Source: Ilumatobacter sp.
GTDB taxonomy: Bacteria; Actinomycetota; Acidimicrobiia; Acidimicrobiales; Ilumatobacteraceae
Length of the DNA stretch: 5,169 nt
Assembly (NCBI GenBank): GCA_029263275.1
Contig: JAJCXU010000226.1
Location: 1 to 5,169 of the forward strand
Direction of reading: 5' to 3'
A program made the translations under genes and the position numbers. Under the pieces are notes generated by a model that searched no databases, was not told the origin of the DNA, and saw only the letters and a list, made by a program, of their open reading frames with translations. Shown here one piece after another: positions 1 to 5,169 of this stretch (positions within the stretch are counted from its first letter, which is position 1; each line of letters begins with the position of its first letter).

Positions 1-462
1 TGTGGCGACCCACTGGGCAATCGCGTCACGTCCACCTGGCTCGATTGCGAGTGCGACGCAGCGTGGACGGGCAACTGCGGTGTGGCGCAGGAAGAGCCGC
101 TCGAGGCGGTCTTCATGACGATGTGCCGCTCCGTTCCCAACCCACCGGCAGCGTGTTTCGACGAGATCACCGACTTCGGGCCCGGTGATGTCGAGACCAA
201 CAAGGGCTTCCTCCGCAAGAACTCGACGCTGATTCCGGTCATCGTGACCGACGAGGGCGACGACAGCCGCCGCATGACCGACCAGCAGCCGGTCCCCGCG
301 ATCTACGAGTCGCTCTTCGCCCAGTTCAACACCCGGATGGTGTGGGCGGTCATCGGCCCGCAGCGCAACGAGGGCGTCCTGCAGGATCGTCTGCTCGGTG
401 TCGACGACCGCGGTGTCGACCGACTCGGCACTCAGTGTTGTTGGTGTGATGTTCTCAGGTAG
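1..462 (+). CDS. Secreted VWA-domain protein, partial (5' end outside window; 3' end doubtful)
   Basis: The frame is open from base 1, so the N-terminus lies outside the window; it stops at 460-462 (TAG), giving 153 visible residues. Residues 1-52 contain six cysteines (1, 16, 18, 26, 42, 52), which suggests an exported, disulfide-bonded protein. Residues 76-120 read like the second half of a VWA Rossmann fold: strand LIPVIVTDEGDDSRR (76-90), whose Asp lies where the third MIDAS metal ligand sits, then helix PAIYESLFAQFN and strand MVWAVIGP. The N-terminal DxSxS motif would be upstream and cannot be checked. Such proteins usually continue for many residues after the AVIGP strand. Here, from about residue 122, the sequence turns into low-quality text (DRLLGVDDRGVDRL, then CCWCDVLR) that is antisense to the neighbouring minus-strand gene. 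I therefore think the true coding part ends near base 363-384 and that the stop at 460 is accidental. Ligand and role are unknown. The VWA call is from fold pattern only. Confidence 0.6.
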   Translation, partial: CGDPLGNRVTSTWLDCECDAAWTGNCGVAQEEPLEAVFMTMCRSVPNPPAACFDEITDFGPGDVETNKGFLRKNSTLIPVIVTDEGDDSRRMTDQQPVPAIYESLFAQFNTRMVWAVIGPQRNEGVLQDRLLGVDDRGVDRLGTQCCWCDVLR

Positions 463-1035
463 GGCGGTGAGTTCGTCGATCGGTGTGCCGGCGAGGACCC
501 CGGCAAGGTGAGCGATGGCGAGGTGGTACGTCGACTCGTCCGGGTAGGCGTCGACGTCGTCCGGCAGCAACGACAACGTGATGTCGATCTCCGGAGTTGT
601 GGGCAGTTGGCGATGGTTCAGAGCTTCCAGCGCGGTCAGCCCTTGCAGGTCTGAGCGTTCGATCTCGTCAGGGAATTCCGGACTGCCGTACAGCAGTGCC
701 TCTCGTTCGAAGTCGATCATGTCCATGGCGGTCCGGAGCACTCTGTCGTCGGGCGCGTCGATGACGAACCAGACCATGATGATCAGCTCGATATCGCGTT
801 CGGCGAGCGCTTGGTCGAGCGTGCTCGGAAACCAGAGGTCACTCGCCGCGATGTCTTCGACTGCCTGTTGGTATCCGCCGTCGTCACCGAACTCGAGCGA
901 TTGGATTGCTCGATCCAGGAGTTGCTGACCGTCAGTCTGGGCGTGCGCCTGCGAACCGGTGGTCAGCAGCGATGCGAACGCGATACACACCGCTGTGGCG
1001 CGTCGTGCCGCGCGGTTCCGCTGTGACCATCCCAT
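361..1035 (-). CDS. Exported protein of unknown family with signal peptide, C-terminus not resolved
   Basis: I read this frame from the reverse complement. It starts with ATG at 1035 and has no stop down to base 1 (345 codons), but only about 225 codons, to roughly base 361, look like real protein. Residues 1-33 form a classic Sec signal peptide: basic MGWSQRNRAARR, hydrophobic AVCIAFASLLTTG, and a likely cleavage site AHA|QTDG. The mature part is acidic and probably helical (for example QQLLDRAIQSLEF, then STLDQALAERDIELIIMVWF), with a Pro/Thr-rich stretch near residues 145-155. I do not recognise the family. No other ATG, GTG or TTG in frame lies in the 55 bases upstream, and no strong ribosome site is visible. 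The gene begins 52 bases after the oxygenase stop on the same strand, so the two may be co-transcribed. Beyond base 361 the frame only mirrors the plus-strand VWA gene, so the C-terminus is missing, chimeric, or overlaps that gene head-on. Confidence 0.6.
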
Positions 1036-1087
1036 CGTGGTCTCATCGGCGGATCGTGAAGCGACCTTGAGGAAGGTTCTCCGCTGA

Positions 1088-2440
1088 TCAGGACGGTGCG
1101 ACCGAGGTGTCGGACGCCCAGTTGCCGTGGAATCCGAATGGGACCCGCTGGGGGAGCGTGATCCGCGCGACCTCGCCGCGGCCGAGGTCTGCGGCGTCGA
1201 GCACACACAGCTCGCTTCCGTCGGTGGTCGCGTCGTACACCGCGGTGAGCAACCAGCCATCGTCCTCGTTCGTGGCGTCGGCCTTCGGCACGAACACAGG
1301 CTCGGCGCCACCGCGGCCGTGGCCGTAGTCGTGGGCTTCGACCATGCCGGTCGAGAAGTCGGTCTTCAGCGTTGCGCCGTGCAGATTGGCGACTTGTCCA
1401 GGCTTGATTTCGGAGGTGTAACCGTAGCGATGTTCCTTGAGGCCGTACCGAGGGTTGTGGCGCGGGAACTCCTGAGGTCGGTCGCTGATCCTCGTCTCGG
1501 TGACTCGGCGTGCGGCTGGGTCGATGACCCATCGATCGAGCGTCGGGAGTGCCTCGCCGAACGGGCCCTGGCGATCGTCGCGCATCATGTCGTCGTACCG
1601 ACACAGATCGACGACGACGGTTCCGTCTGCAGCGTCGAATGCATTAAGGGGGTGGAACACGTAGCACGGATCGACGTCGCACCAGATGATGTCGTCTGCG
1701 GTTCCGTCGCGGGGGAGGAGGCCGACACGAGCGGCGCGGTCGTCGTCCCACTTGAACGGGAACGGGTAGCCGGCCACAAGTACATCCATGTTGACGGTGA
1801 CCGGCAGGTCGTACACGACGACGTACTTCTCGGTCAGCGACATGTCGTGCATCATCGGCATGTCCGGCACGGGAATTGCCAGGTTCTTGCTGACGCGGCC
1901 ATCGCCGCCGACGACGGTGTAGTTGACGTGGTCGATCATGTCGGGCCAGTGGTAGTTGACCGAGTGCAGCTCACCGGTTGCCGGGTCGTACTTCGGGTGG
2001 GCGGTGAACGGCCCGTCGAGCGTTCCGTTGAAGCGGTTGGGGCCGAGTGGGTTGAGTTCGTAGTCCATTTCGATGGGCGGTTGGCCACCCTCGACCATGG
2101 CCCACGTGGTGCCGGCGAATCCGCCGACGTTGGTGTTGGCGCCGAAGGTGTTGGCGGCGCGATCCTCGGCGTTGAGCACGAATCGGTTCCGGTACCACTC
2201 GGCCTTGCCGCCACGCAGGCGGACTCCGTGCACCATGCCGGTGCCGAGGAACCAGTGGTGCTTGGCCGGGTCGTCGATTGATTCGGGGTTCGGTCCGTTG
2301 CGGAGCCAGCGGCCTTCGAGTTCGGCAGGAATCTCGCCGACGACGGGTAGGTCGTGAGCGGTGACCTCCTGCTCGACCGGCGCGTAGTTGCCAGCGAGGT
2401 ATTGGTTGTCGTTCGGTCGATGTTGTGCGAGGTCGGTCAT
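1088..2440 (-). CDS. Carotenoid cleavage oxygenase (RPE65 / lignostilbene dioxygenase family)
   Basis: The product is 450 residues, within the usual bacterial range for this family. These are non-heme Fe(II) enzymes that split a carbon-carbon double bond in carotenoids, apocarotenoids or stilbenes using O2. The N-terminus has the family signature YLAGNYAPV (14-22) and LRNGPNPE (46-53). All four iron-ligand histidines sit in their expected motifs: TAHPK (H148), MMHDMS (H198), FHPLNAF (H263) and GFHGNW (H438). Second-shell glutamates are plausible at E117 (MVEGG), E324 (QEFPR) and E380 (GAEPVF). The seven-bladed propeller therefore appears complete and active. There is no signal peptide, so it is probably cytoplasmic. 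I chose ATG 2440 over an in-frame start at 2566 because AGGAG (2446-2450) lies five bases upstream, family homology begins shortly after it, and the longer form would run through the promoter and a hairpin. The substrate cannot be read from sequence. The upstream TetR gene and twin operator suggest inducible expression. Confidence 0.95.
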   Translation of the reverse strand: MTDLAQHRPNDNQYLAGNYAPVEQEVTAHDLPVVGEIPAELEGRWLRNGPNPESIDDPAKHHWFLGTGMVHGVRLRGGKAEWYRNRFVLNAEDRAANTFGANTNVGGFAGTTWAMVEGGQPPIEMDYELNPLGPNRFNGTLDGPFTAHPKYDPATGELHSVNYHWPDMIDHVNYTVVGGDGRVSKNLAIPVPDMPMMHDMSLTEKYVVVYDLPVTVNMDVLVAGYPFPFKWDDDRAARVGLLPRDGTADDIIWCDVDPCYVFHPLNAFDAADGTVVVDLCRYDDMMRDDRQGPFGEALPTLDRWVIDPAARRVTETRISDRPQEFPRHNPRYGLKEHRYGYTSEIKPGQVANLHGATLKTDFSTGMVEAHDYGHGRGGAEPVFVPKADATNEDDGWLLTAVYDATTDGSELCVLDAADLGRGEVARITLPQRVPFGFHGNWASDTSVAPS

Positions 2441-2445
2441 GGAAG

Positions 2446-2450
2446 CTCCT
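2446..2450 (-). promoter_or_regulatory. Ribosome binding site of the carotenoid oxygenase
   Basis: The minus strand reads AGGAG, followed by the five-base spacer CTTCC and then ATG at 2440. It is the clearest Shine-Dalgarno site in the window and fixes the start of the oxygenase at 2440. Confidence 0.8.
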
Positions 2451-2473
2451 GAGGGCAGACGCGGTGGAGAAAG

Positions 2474-2516
2474 GTGAACAGCCGTCAACATACGCAACAA
2501 GTGAACAGCTGTCAAC
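2474..2516. promoter_or_regulatory. Twin operator-like direct repeat at the oxygenase promoter
   Basis: The plus strand has GTGAACAGCCGTCAAC at 2474-2489 and GTGAACAGCTGTCAAC at 2501-2516. They match at 15 of 16 positions, with starts 27 bp apart. The distal copy contains the perfect dyad ACAGCTGT; the proximal copy has one change in it. Each element as a whole is an imperfect palindrome (TTGACAGCTGTTCA when read on the minus strand), as expected for a dimeric repressor. The distal copy contains the -35 box, and the proximal copy overlaps the -10 box and predicted start site. The TetR protein encoded next door is the obvious candidate ligand, but this is inference. Confidence 0.6.
2487..2515 (-). 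promoter_or_regulatory. Sigma70-type promoter of the carotenoid oxygenase
   Basis: On the minus strand a perfect -35 box TTGACA (2515-2510) is followed by a 17-base spacer and a -10 box TATGTT (2492-2487; four of six matches to TATAAT, with the key TA and final T kept). Transcription would start near base 2480, giving a leader of about 40 bases that carries the AGGAG site. The -35 box lies inside one copy of a 16-bp repeated element, and the second copy covers the -10 edge and the start site. That is the geometry of a repressible promoter. The boxes are read directly; promoter activity is inferred. Confidence 0.7.
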
Positions 2517-2517
2517 C

Positions 2518-2569
2518 CGTTTGCGTGACGATTCTGGCGCGCTATCCCGCCCAAATCGTCACGCAAACG
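2518..2569. repeat. Perfect 16-bp inverted repeat (long hairpin element) between tetR and the oxygenase
   Basis: The left arm CGTTTGCGTGACGATT (2518-2533) is exactly complementary to the right arm AATCGTCACGCAAACG (2554-2569), with a 20-base middle. After a two-base mismatch on each side, four more pairs can form (GGCG 2536-2539 with CGCC 2548-2551), leaving an eight-base loop. It lies 35 bases after the tetR stop and directly upstream of the oxygenase -35 region. It could end tetR transcription, but no run of U follows on the minus strand (the next bases are GGGTTGACA), so it is not a standard intrinsic terminator. A dispersed palindromic (REP-like) element or a binding site is also possible. 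Confidence 0.75.
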
Positions 2570-2604
2570 AAAGGGGTGGGGTGCGGAAGGGGGATGGGCG
2601 CGGG

Positions 2605-3189
2605 TCAGCGGGGGGTGACGGCGCGGAGGCCGGCCCAGGCGAGGGCACTGACTTCGGCGGCGATGGCATCCGGGTCGAAATCCTGACCGAGGCCAACCAA
2701 ACGACGGCTTGCACCTTCGGCGAGGCCGACGATGGCGTGGGCCAGCGTCTCGCGGTGCGACTCGTCGATGTCGACGGCGATGAGCGGAGCAACGGCGCGG
2801 GCGGACTCGGCGGTGATCTTGCGAATGGCGTCGTTGAACTCGTCGTCGCGTCGTGACCCGGAACCGAAGAGAAGCCGGAAACCGTCGTGGTCATCGGCGA
2901 CCCAACGGAAGTACGCGCGGAAGCCGAGCTCGGTCTGGCTCTTGCCATCCGTCGCTTCAGCGGTGGCCTTGTCGATGTTGGTGCGCAGCCGGTTGCCGAC
3001 TTCTTCGATGAGCGCCTGGTACAGATGGCGCTTCGAATCGAAGTGTTGATACAACACCGGCTTGGTCACGCCGGCCGCTTCGGCGATGTCGTTCATCGAG
3101 GCGCCGTGGAATCCGGCGTTGGCGAACACATCAAGTGCGACGTCGAGAATCTGCTCGCGACGGGCGGGGGCGGAAAGGCGTTGCGACAT
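2605..3189 (-). CDS. TetR/AcrR-family transcriptional regulator
   Basis: The product is 194 residues, the normal TetR size. The N-terminal DNA-binding domain spans about residues 9-56: REQILDVALDVFANAGFHGA, then the helix-turn-helix MNDIAEAAGVTKPVLYQHF (32-50), followed by DSKRHLYQAL. This is a textbook TetR recognition unit. The remainder (about 60-190) is the variable helical ligand-binding and dimer domain, with FRAYFRWVADDHDGFRLLFG as its best-conserved segment. It would repress as a dimer until a small molecule binds; the ligand is unknown. ATG 3189 is the only sensible start, because the next Met lies inside the helix-turn-helix. No Shine-Dalgarno site precedes it, so the message may be leaderless or nearly so. 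A palindrome 6-21 bases upstream suggests autoregulation. It lies directly upstream of the carotenoid oxygenase on the same strand, which makes that gene a likely target. Confidence 0.93.
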   Translation of the reverse strand: MSQRLSAPARREQILDVALDVFANAGFHGASMNDIAEAAGVTKPVLYQHFDSKRHLYQALIEEVGNRLRTNIDKATAEATDGKSQTELGFRAYFRWVADDHDGFRLLFGSGSRRDDEFNDAIRKITAESARAVAPLIAVDIDESHRETLAHAIVGLAEGASRRLVGLGQDFDPDAIAAEVSALAWAGLRAVTPR

Positions 3190-3194
3190 ACTGA

Positions 3195-3210
3195 GTTACC
3201 GAATGGTAAC
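3195..3210. promoter_or_regulatory. Palindromic operator-like site before tetR
   Basis: GTTACC (3195-3200) and GGTAAC (3205-3210) form a perfect 6-bp inverted repeat around GAAT. The site begins six bases upstream of the tetR ATG. The size and position suit a TetR-dimer site giving autorepression by blocking transcription start. It has no resemblance to the twin element before the oxygenase, which argues that one protein may not bind both. A possible -10 (TACCAT, minus strand 3208-3203) lies within it, but no -35 box is recognisable. Confidence 0.55.
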
Positions 3211-3254
3211 CGGCTCAGCGGGGGGCCCGGGGAGAAGTGCTGGTCGCGCCATGT

Positions 3255-3554
3255 TCACAGGCCGCGTTCGCGGTCGTCACGGTCGGCCGCCTTGATGCCG
3301 TAGCCGAGGATGATCGACGGTGCGAGCAGCACACAACCGATGACGAATGTCACGATGACCATGGTCGCCATGACGGCGGTGAAGCCGAAGAGAAACGCCA
3401 TGAAGAAGAGCGCCATTGCCAGCGCGACGAACAGGTAGCCGACGCGATTGGCCAAGAGGGTCCACTTCGCGATGACGGCTCGCCTGACCCGCACTGGATC
3501 GAGGGAGGCATCGCGGGGGCTGGTCGCTTCGGAGCCTGAGGGAGTGTTCGACAT
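3255..3554 (-). CDS. Small two-helix membrane protein (actinobacterial-type hypothetical)
   Basis: The product is 99 residues. A polar, low-complexity N-terminus (1-20) is followed by a basic, conserved-looking segment DPVRVRRAVIAKWTLLANRV (19-38). Two hydrophobic helices follow, about 39-58 (GYLFVALAMALFFMAFLFGF) and about 60-84 (VMATMVIVTFVIGCVLLAP onward). The charged tail is GYGIKAADRDDRERGL. Basic residues before the first helix and a charged tail after the second suggest both ends face the cytoplasm, as a helical hairpin. The pattern RVRRA..AK...L..RVGY followed by GYG.KAADR.DRE resembles small uncharacterised membrane proteins I recall from other actinobacteria; no function is known to me. 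No ribosome site precedes ATG 3554; TAGCAT (3571-3566, minus strand) could be a -10 box for a very short leader. It is divergent from the crotonase gene, with 85 bases between them, and 65 bases upstream of tetR. Confidence 0.82.
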   Translation of the reverse strand: MSNTPSGSEATSPRDASLDPVRVRRAVIAKWTLLANRVGYLFVALAMALFFMAFLFGFTAVMATMVIVTFVIGCVLLAPSIILGYGIKAADRDDRERGL

Positions 3555-3639
3555 ACAGTCCGGTCATGCTACGAGCAGGGACGACCGAGTCAGCCTGGAC
3601 AACCGCATCTGATGTTGGTCCCGTGATTGGTGGGCCACG

Positions 3640-4380
3640 GTGACGGTCCGAGTCGAACGCGACGGCCGGGTCACCGTGATCACGCTCGATCGGCCTGAGC
3701 GTCGCAACGCCATCGACCATCCCACGTTGCTCGAGTTGCTGGATGTGCAAGCCGAGATCGCCGATCGTGCGCCAACCGGAACGCGTGTCGTCGTGTTGAC
3801 CGGAGCGGCACCCGCGTTCAGCGCCGGCGCCGACTTGAACGGTGTCGAGGAAGGACAGTTCGCGACTGACCTACGACGAGTCCTCAAGGGTTTCGGAGCG
3901 CTGCCCGTCCCGGTGATCGCGGCGATCGACGGCCCAGCGCTGGGAGCGGGTACGCAGCTCGCGATCGCGGCTGACTTGCGCATCGCCACTCCTGAGAGCC
4001 CGATCGGCATTCCCGCTGCCCGGCTCGGAATCTCCGTTGACCACTGGACAATCCGGCGTTTGCGCGCGGAGTTCACCGCCCCGGTGGCACGCGCCATGTT
4101 GGTCGGAACCGAGAACTACTCCGCTGAGCGATTGCACGCGCTTGGCGGCATTCATCGACTCGGTGATCTCGGCGCGGCTCGTGAGTGGGCGCAGCGACTC
4201 GCACGATTCGCGCCGCTCACCGTCGTCGCTCACAAACTGGGCTTGGAATCGGTCGAGGTCGAGCCCGAGATCGTCGAGGCCTTCGAAGTCGCACGCTCAA
4301 CTGCATGGGCCAGTGCCGATGCCGAGGAGGGCCGCGCGGCGTTCCTCGAGAAGCGAACGGCGAACTTCACCGCCAGTTGA
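3640..4380 (+). CDS. Crotonase-superfamily protein, EchA6-like, lacking hydratase glutamates
   Basis: The product is 246 residues, a complete single-domain crotonase fold. It shows RPERRNAID (18-26), the oxyanion-hole and CoA-binding segment AFSAGADLNGV (59-69), and DGPALGAGTQLAIAADLRIA (97-116). Enoyl-CoA hydratase uses two glutamates, equivalent to rat Glu144 and Glu164. Here the first position is Gln106 (GAGTQL) and the second is Ala126 (GIPAARLG). Hydration is therefore unlikely. The combination GAG-x-QLA, D(H/N)W(S/T)IRRL (134-141) and RAMLV (151-155) closely recalls mycobacterial EchA6 (about 243 residues), also glutamate-less and reported to bind acyl-CoA and deliver it to the type II fatty acid synthase. 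That similarity is from memory, not a search. GTG 3640 is the only start after an in-frame stop at 3610; a weak GGTGGG (3629-3634) precedes it. The C-terminal segment (about 185-246) is intact. Confidence 0.92.
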   Translation: MTVRVERDGRVTVITLDRPERRNAIDHPTLLELLDVQAEIADRAPTGTRVVVLTGAAPAFSAGADLNGVEEGQFATDLRRVLKGFGALPVPVIAAIDGPALGAGTQLAIAADLRIATPESPIGIPAARLGISVDHWTIRRLRAEFTAPVARAMLVGTENYSAERLHALGGIHRLGDLGAAREWAQRLARFAPLTVVAHKLGLESVEVEPEIVEAFEVARSTAWASADAEEGRAAFLEKRTANFTAS

Positions 4381-4437
4381 GCGCCCGGTTCCCATCCGCC
4401 TTCGGCCCGAGATGGTGGCGGGGCCCAGCAGGCAGGG

Positions 4438-5169
4438 TCAGAGGTTCGGCGGGAGCAGCCGGTTGACGTTCTGGAAGAAGAAGTAGAGCGTGACCACGAA
4501 CGGCATGATGCCGATGAGGGCGCCCGCCCAGTCGCGGCGCAGCTTGCGACTGATCGCGTAGGCGCCGATGCTGACCAGTGAGACGAGCAGGCCCCAGAGG
4601 GCGACCTGGCTGTTGGCGCCGGGGTCGCTGAACCAGCCGTCGCTGAACGCATCGACGATTTCGTTGCTGACTTCGCCCGCTGTGAGGGTGGTCGATTCGT
4701 CGACCACGGTGATGTCGTCGACGTTGCCGGTGACTCCGCCGTTCGGCTGCTGTCCAGAGTCGCCAACCAGCGAATCGTCGGTTGTGCCACTCTCGTCGGT
4801 GGCGACGTCAGAATCGGTGCCCCCGTCGGCTCCGCTGGGCAACACCTGGTCGGCAGTATCGGTGTCGGTGTCAGTTGCATCGTCGGGTCGCCCGTAGTTG
4901 ATGACGGGTTCGCCTACCGGAGCCGACTCCTCGGTGACCAACTCGCTGAAGATCACGATTCGCTTCTGCGCGGTGTACTTCGGGTGGCACGACGTGAGCG
5001 TCAGCGTGGCGCGAGTCGGATCGGCGGTGGCCACCACCCAGTATTCGTTCGACGCCACGATCTGCTGACCGGTGACGCGATATGTGTAACGGCCACTCAA
5101 GGTGGTGGTGATGAGTTCGTCGCCGACCTGCAGCTTGTCGATGTTGAAGAACGGTTGGCCGTAGGTGGT
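4438..5169 (-). CDS. Class E sortase with C-terminal membrane anchor, partial (N-terminus outside window)
   Basis: The frame is open through the window edge, with 243 visible residues ending at TGA (4440-4438). The first visible residues TTYGQPFFNIDKLQVGDEL follow the place where class E sortases carry the catalytic His (usually H-x-T-T-Y-G), so His lies just outside. The catalytic Cys is present in TLTSCHPKY (visible residue 61, codon 4989-4987), and the catalytic Arg follows in TAQKR (visible residue 70). These cysteine transpeptidases cleave a sorting signal and join proteins to the cell wall or to each other. After the barrel comes an Asp/Thr/Ser/Gly-rich linker of about 100 residues (about 80-185), then two membrane helices (about 189-207 and 215-233) and a short tail LLPPNL. 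The in-frame TTG at 5100 is internal, not a start. The gene converges on the crotonase with 57 bases between stops. No substrate with a sorting signal is visible. Confidence 0.92.
   Translation of the reverse strand, partial: TTYGQPFFNIDKLQVGDELITTTLSGRYTYRVTGQQIVASNEYWVVATADPTRATLTLTSCHPKYTAQKRIVIFSELVTEESAPVGEPVINYGRPDDATDTDTDTADQVLPSGADGGTDSDVATDESGTTDDSLVGDSGQQPNGGVTGNVDDITVVDESTTLTAGEVSNEIVDAFSDGWFSDPGANSQVALWGLLVSLVSIGAYAISRKLRRDWAGALIGIMPFVVTLYFFFQNVNRLLPPNL

Noticed and set aside
379..384. CTGCAG (a PstI site) at the suspected junction, as a sign of a cloning join
   Set aside because: A six-base site is frequent in GC-rich DNA, and the exact breakpoint cannot be placed on it.
578..928. 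Plus-strand open frame of 116 codons
   Set aside because: It is Ser-rich text antisense to the signal-peptide gene and has no support of its own.
1064..1077. Small hairpin ACCTT-GAGG-AAGGT between the oxygenase and the exported-protein gene
   Set aside because: A 5-bp stem without a U-tract is common by chance and does not justify a terminator call.
963..1604. Minus-strand open frame of 213 codons overlapping the oxygenase 3' end
   Set aside because: It is very rich in Arg and Pro, is out of frame with the oxygenase, and has no recognisable motif; it is a shadow frame.
1127..2281. Long plus-strand open frame (384 codons) opposite the oxygenase
   Set aside because: It is the antisense of a clearly real gene. 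Its Val/Asp/Gly/Arg-rich content is typical of a shadow frame in high-GC DNA, and it shows no domain.
2441..2566. A 42-residue N-terminal extension of the oxygenase starting at ATG 2566
   Set aside because: It would translate the inverted repeat and both operator copies (seen as a repeated LTAVHL in the peptide), has no family similarity, and a good AGGAG site marks ATG 2440.
4381..4437. Possible bidirectional terminator between the convergent crotonase and sortase genes
   Set aside because: Only short alternative stems of about 5 bp (for example CCATC with GATGG) can be drawn and there is no T-run, so the support is too weak.
4230..4880. Minus-strand open frame of 216 codons bridging the sortase and crotonase 3' ends
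   Set aside because: It is a Pro/Ser/Thr-rich shadow of the sortase linker that runs on through the antisense of the crotonase.
4855..4890. Short GGTGTC-type tandem repeat within the sortase linker
   Set aside because: It simply encodes alternating Asp-Thr residues in the low-complexity linker and is not a separate repeat element.

Overview
The window is high-GC, densely packed bacterial DNA. Codon third positions are G/C-rich, starts include GTG, and several genes lack a clear Shine-Dalgarno site. The crotonase resembles mycobacterial EchA6, and the sortase is class E. Together these point to an actinobacterium. A member of the Acidimicrobiia (Ilumatobacter-like) is my best guess, but that is inference from gene content and not from a marker gene.

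Layout. (1) Bases 1 to about 363 carry the plus-strand middle part of a cysteine-rich extracellular von Willebrand factor A (VWA) protein. (2) From about 361 to 1035 the minus strand encodes a signal-peptide-bearing protein of unknown family. The two coding signals meet head-on at about 361-385, and neither shows a natural C-terminus, so this is a suspected rearrangement or assembly junction. (3) Minus strand 1088-2440 is a complete carotenoid cleavage oxygenase with all four iron-binding histidines. It has its own sigma70-type promoter, in which a 16-bp operator-like sequence occurs twice. (4) A perfect 16-bp inverted repeat separates it from (5) a TetR-family regulator (minus, 2605-3189), which has a GTTACC-N4-GGTAAC palindrome just before its start. 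(6) A 99-residue two-helix membrane protein follows (minus, 3255-3554). (7) Divergent from it is a 246-residue crotonase-fold protein (plus, 3640-4380) lacking both catalytic glutamates of enoyl-CoA hydratase. (8) Converging on it is the C-terminal part of a class E sortase (minus, 4438 to the window end) with an acidic linker and two C-terminal membrane helices.

How the genes may work together. TetR and the oxygenase form a plausible regulator-target pair: they are adjacent, and the oxygenase promoter carries a duplicated operator-like element. However, the palindrome at the TetR start differs from that element, so the link is a hypothesis. The EchA6-like protein probably binds acyl-CoA and need not hydrate enoyl-CoA. 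The sortase and the two exported proteins at the left end belong to the cell envelope. No gap exceeds 300 bases. I saw no tRNA, rRNA, CRISPR array or transposase.

No completely new system is evident. The items most worth checking are the head-on junction at about 361-385, the twin-operator promoter, the 52-base hairpin element, and the glutamate-less crotonase.
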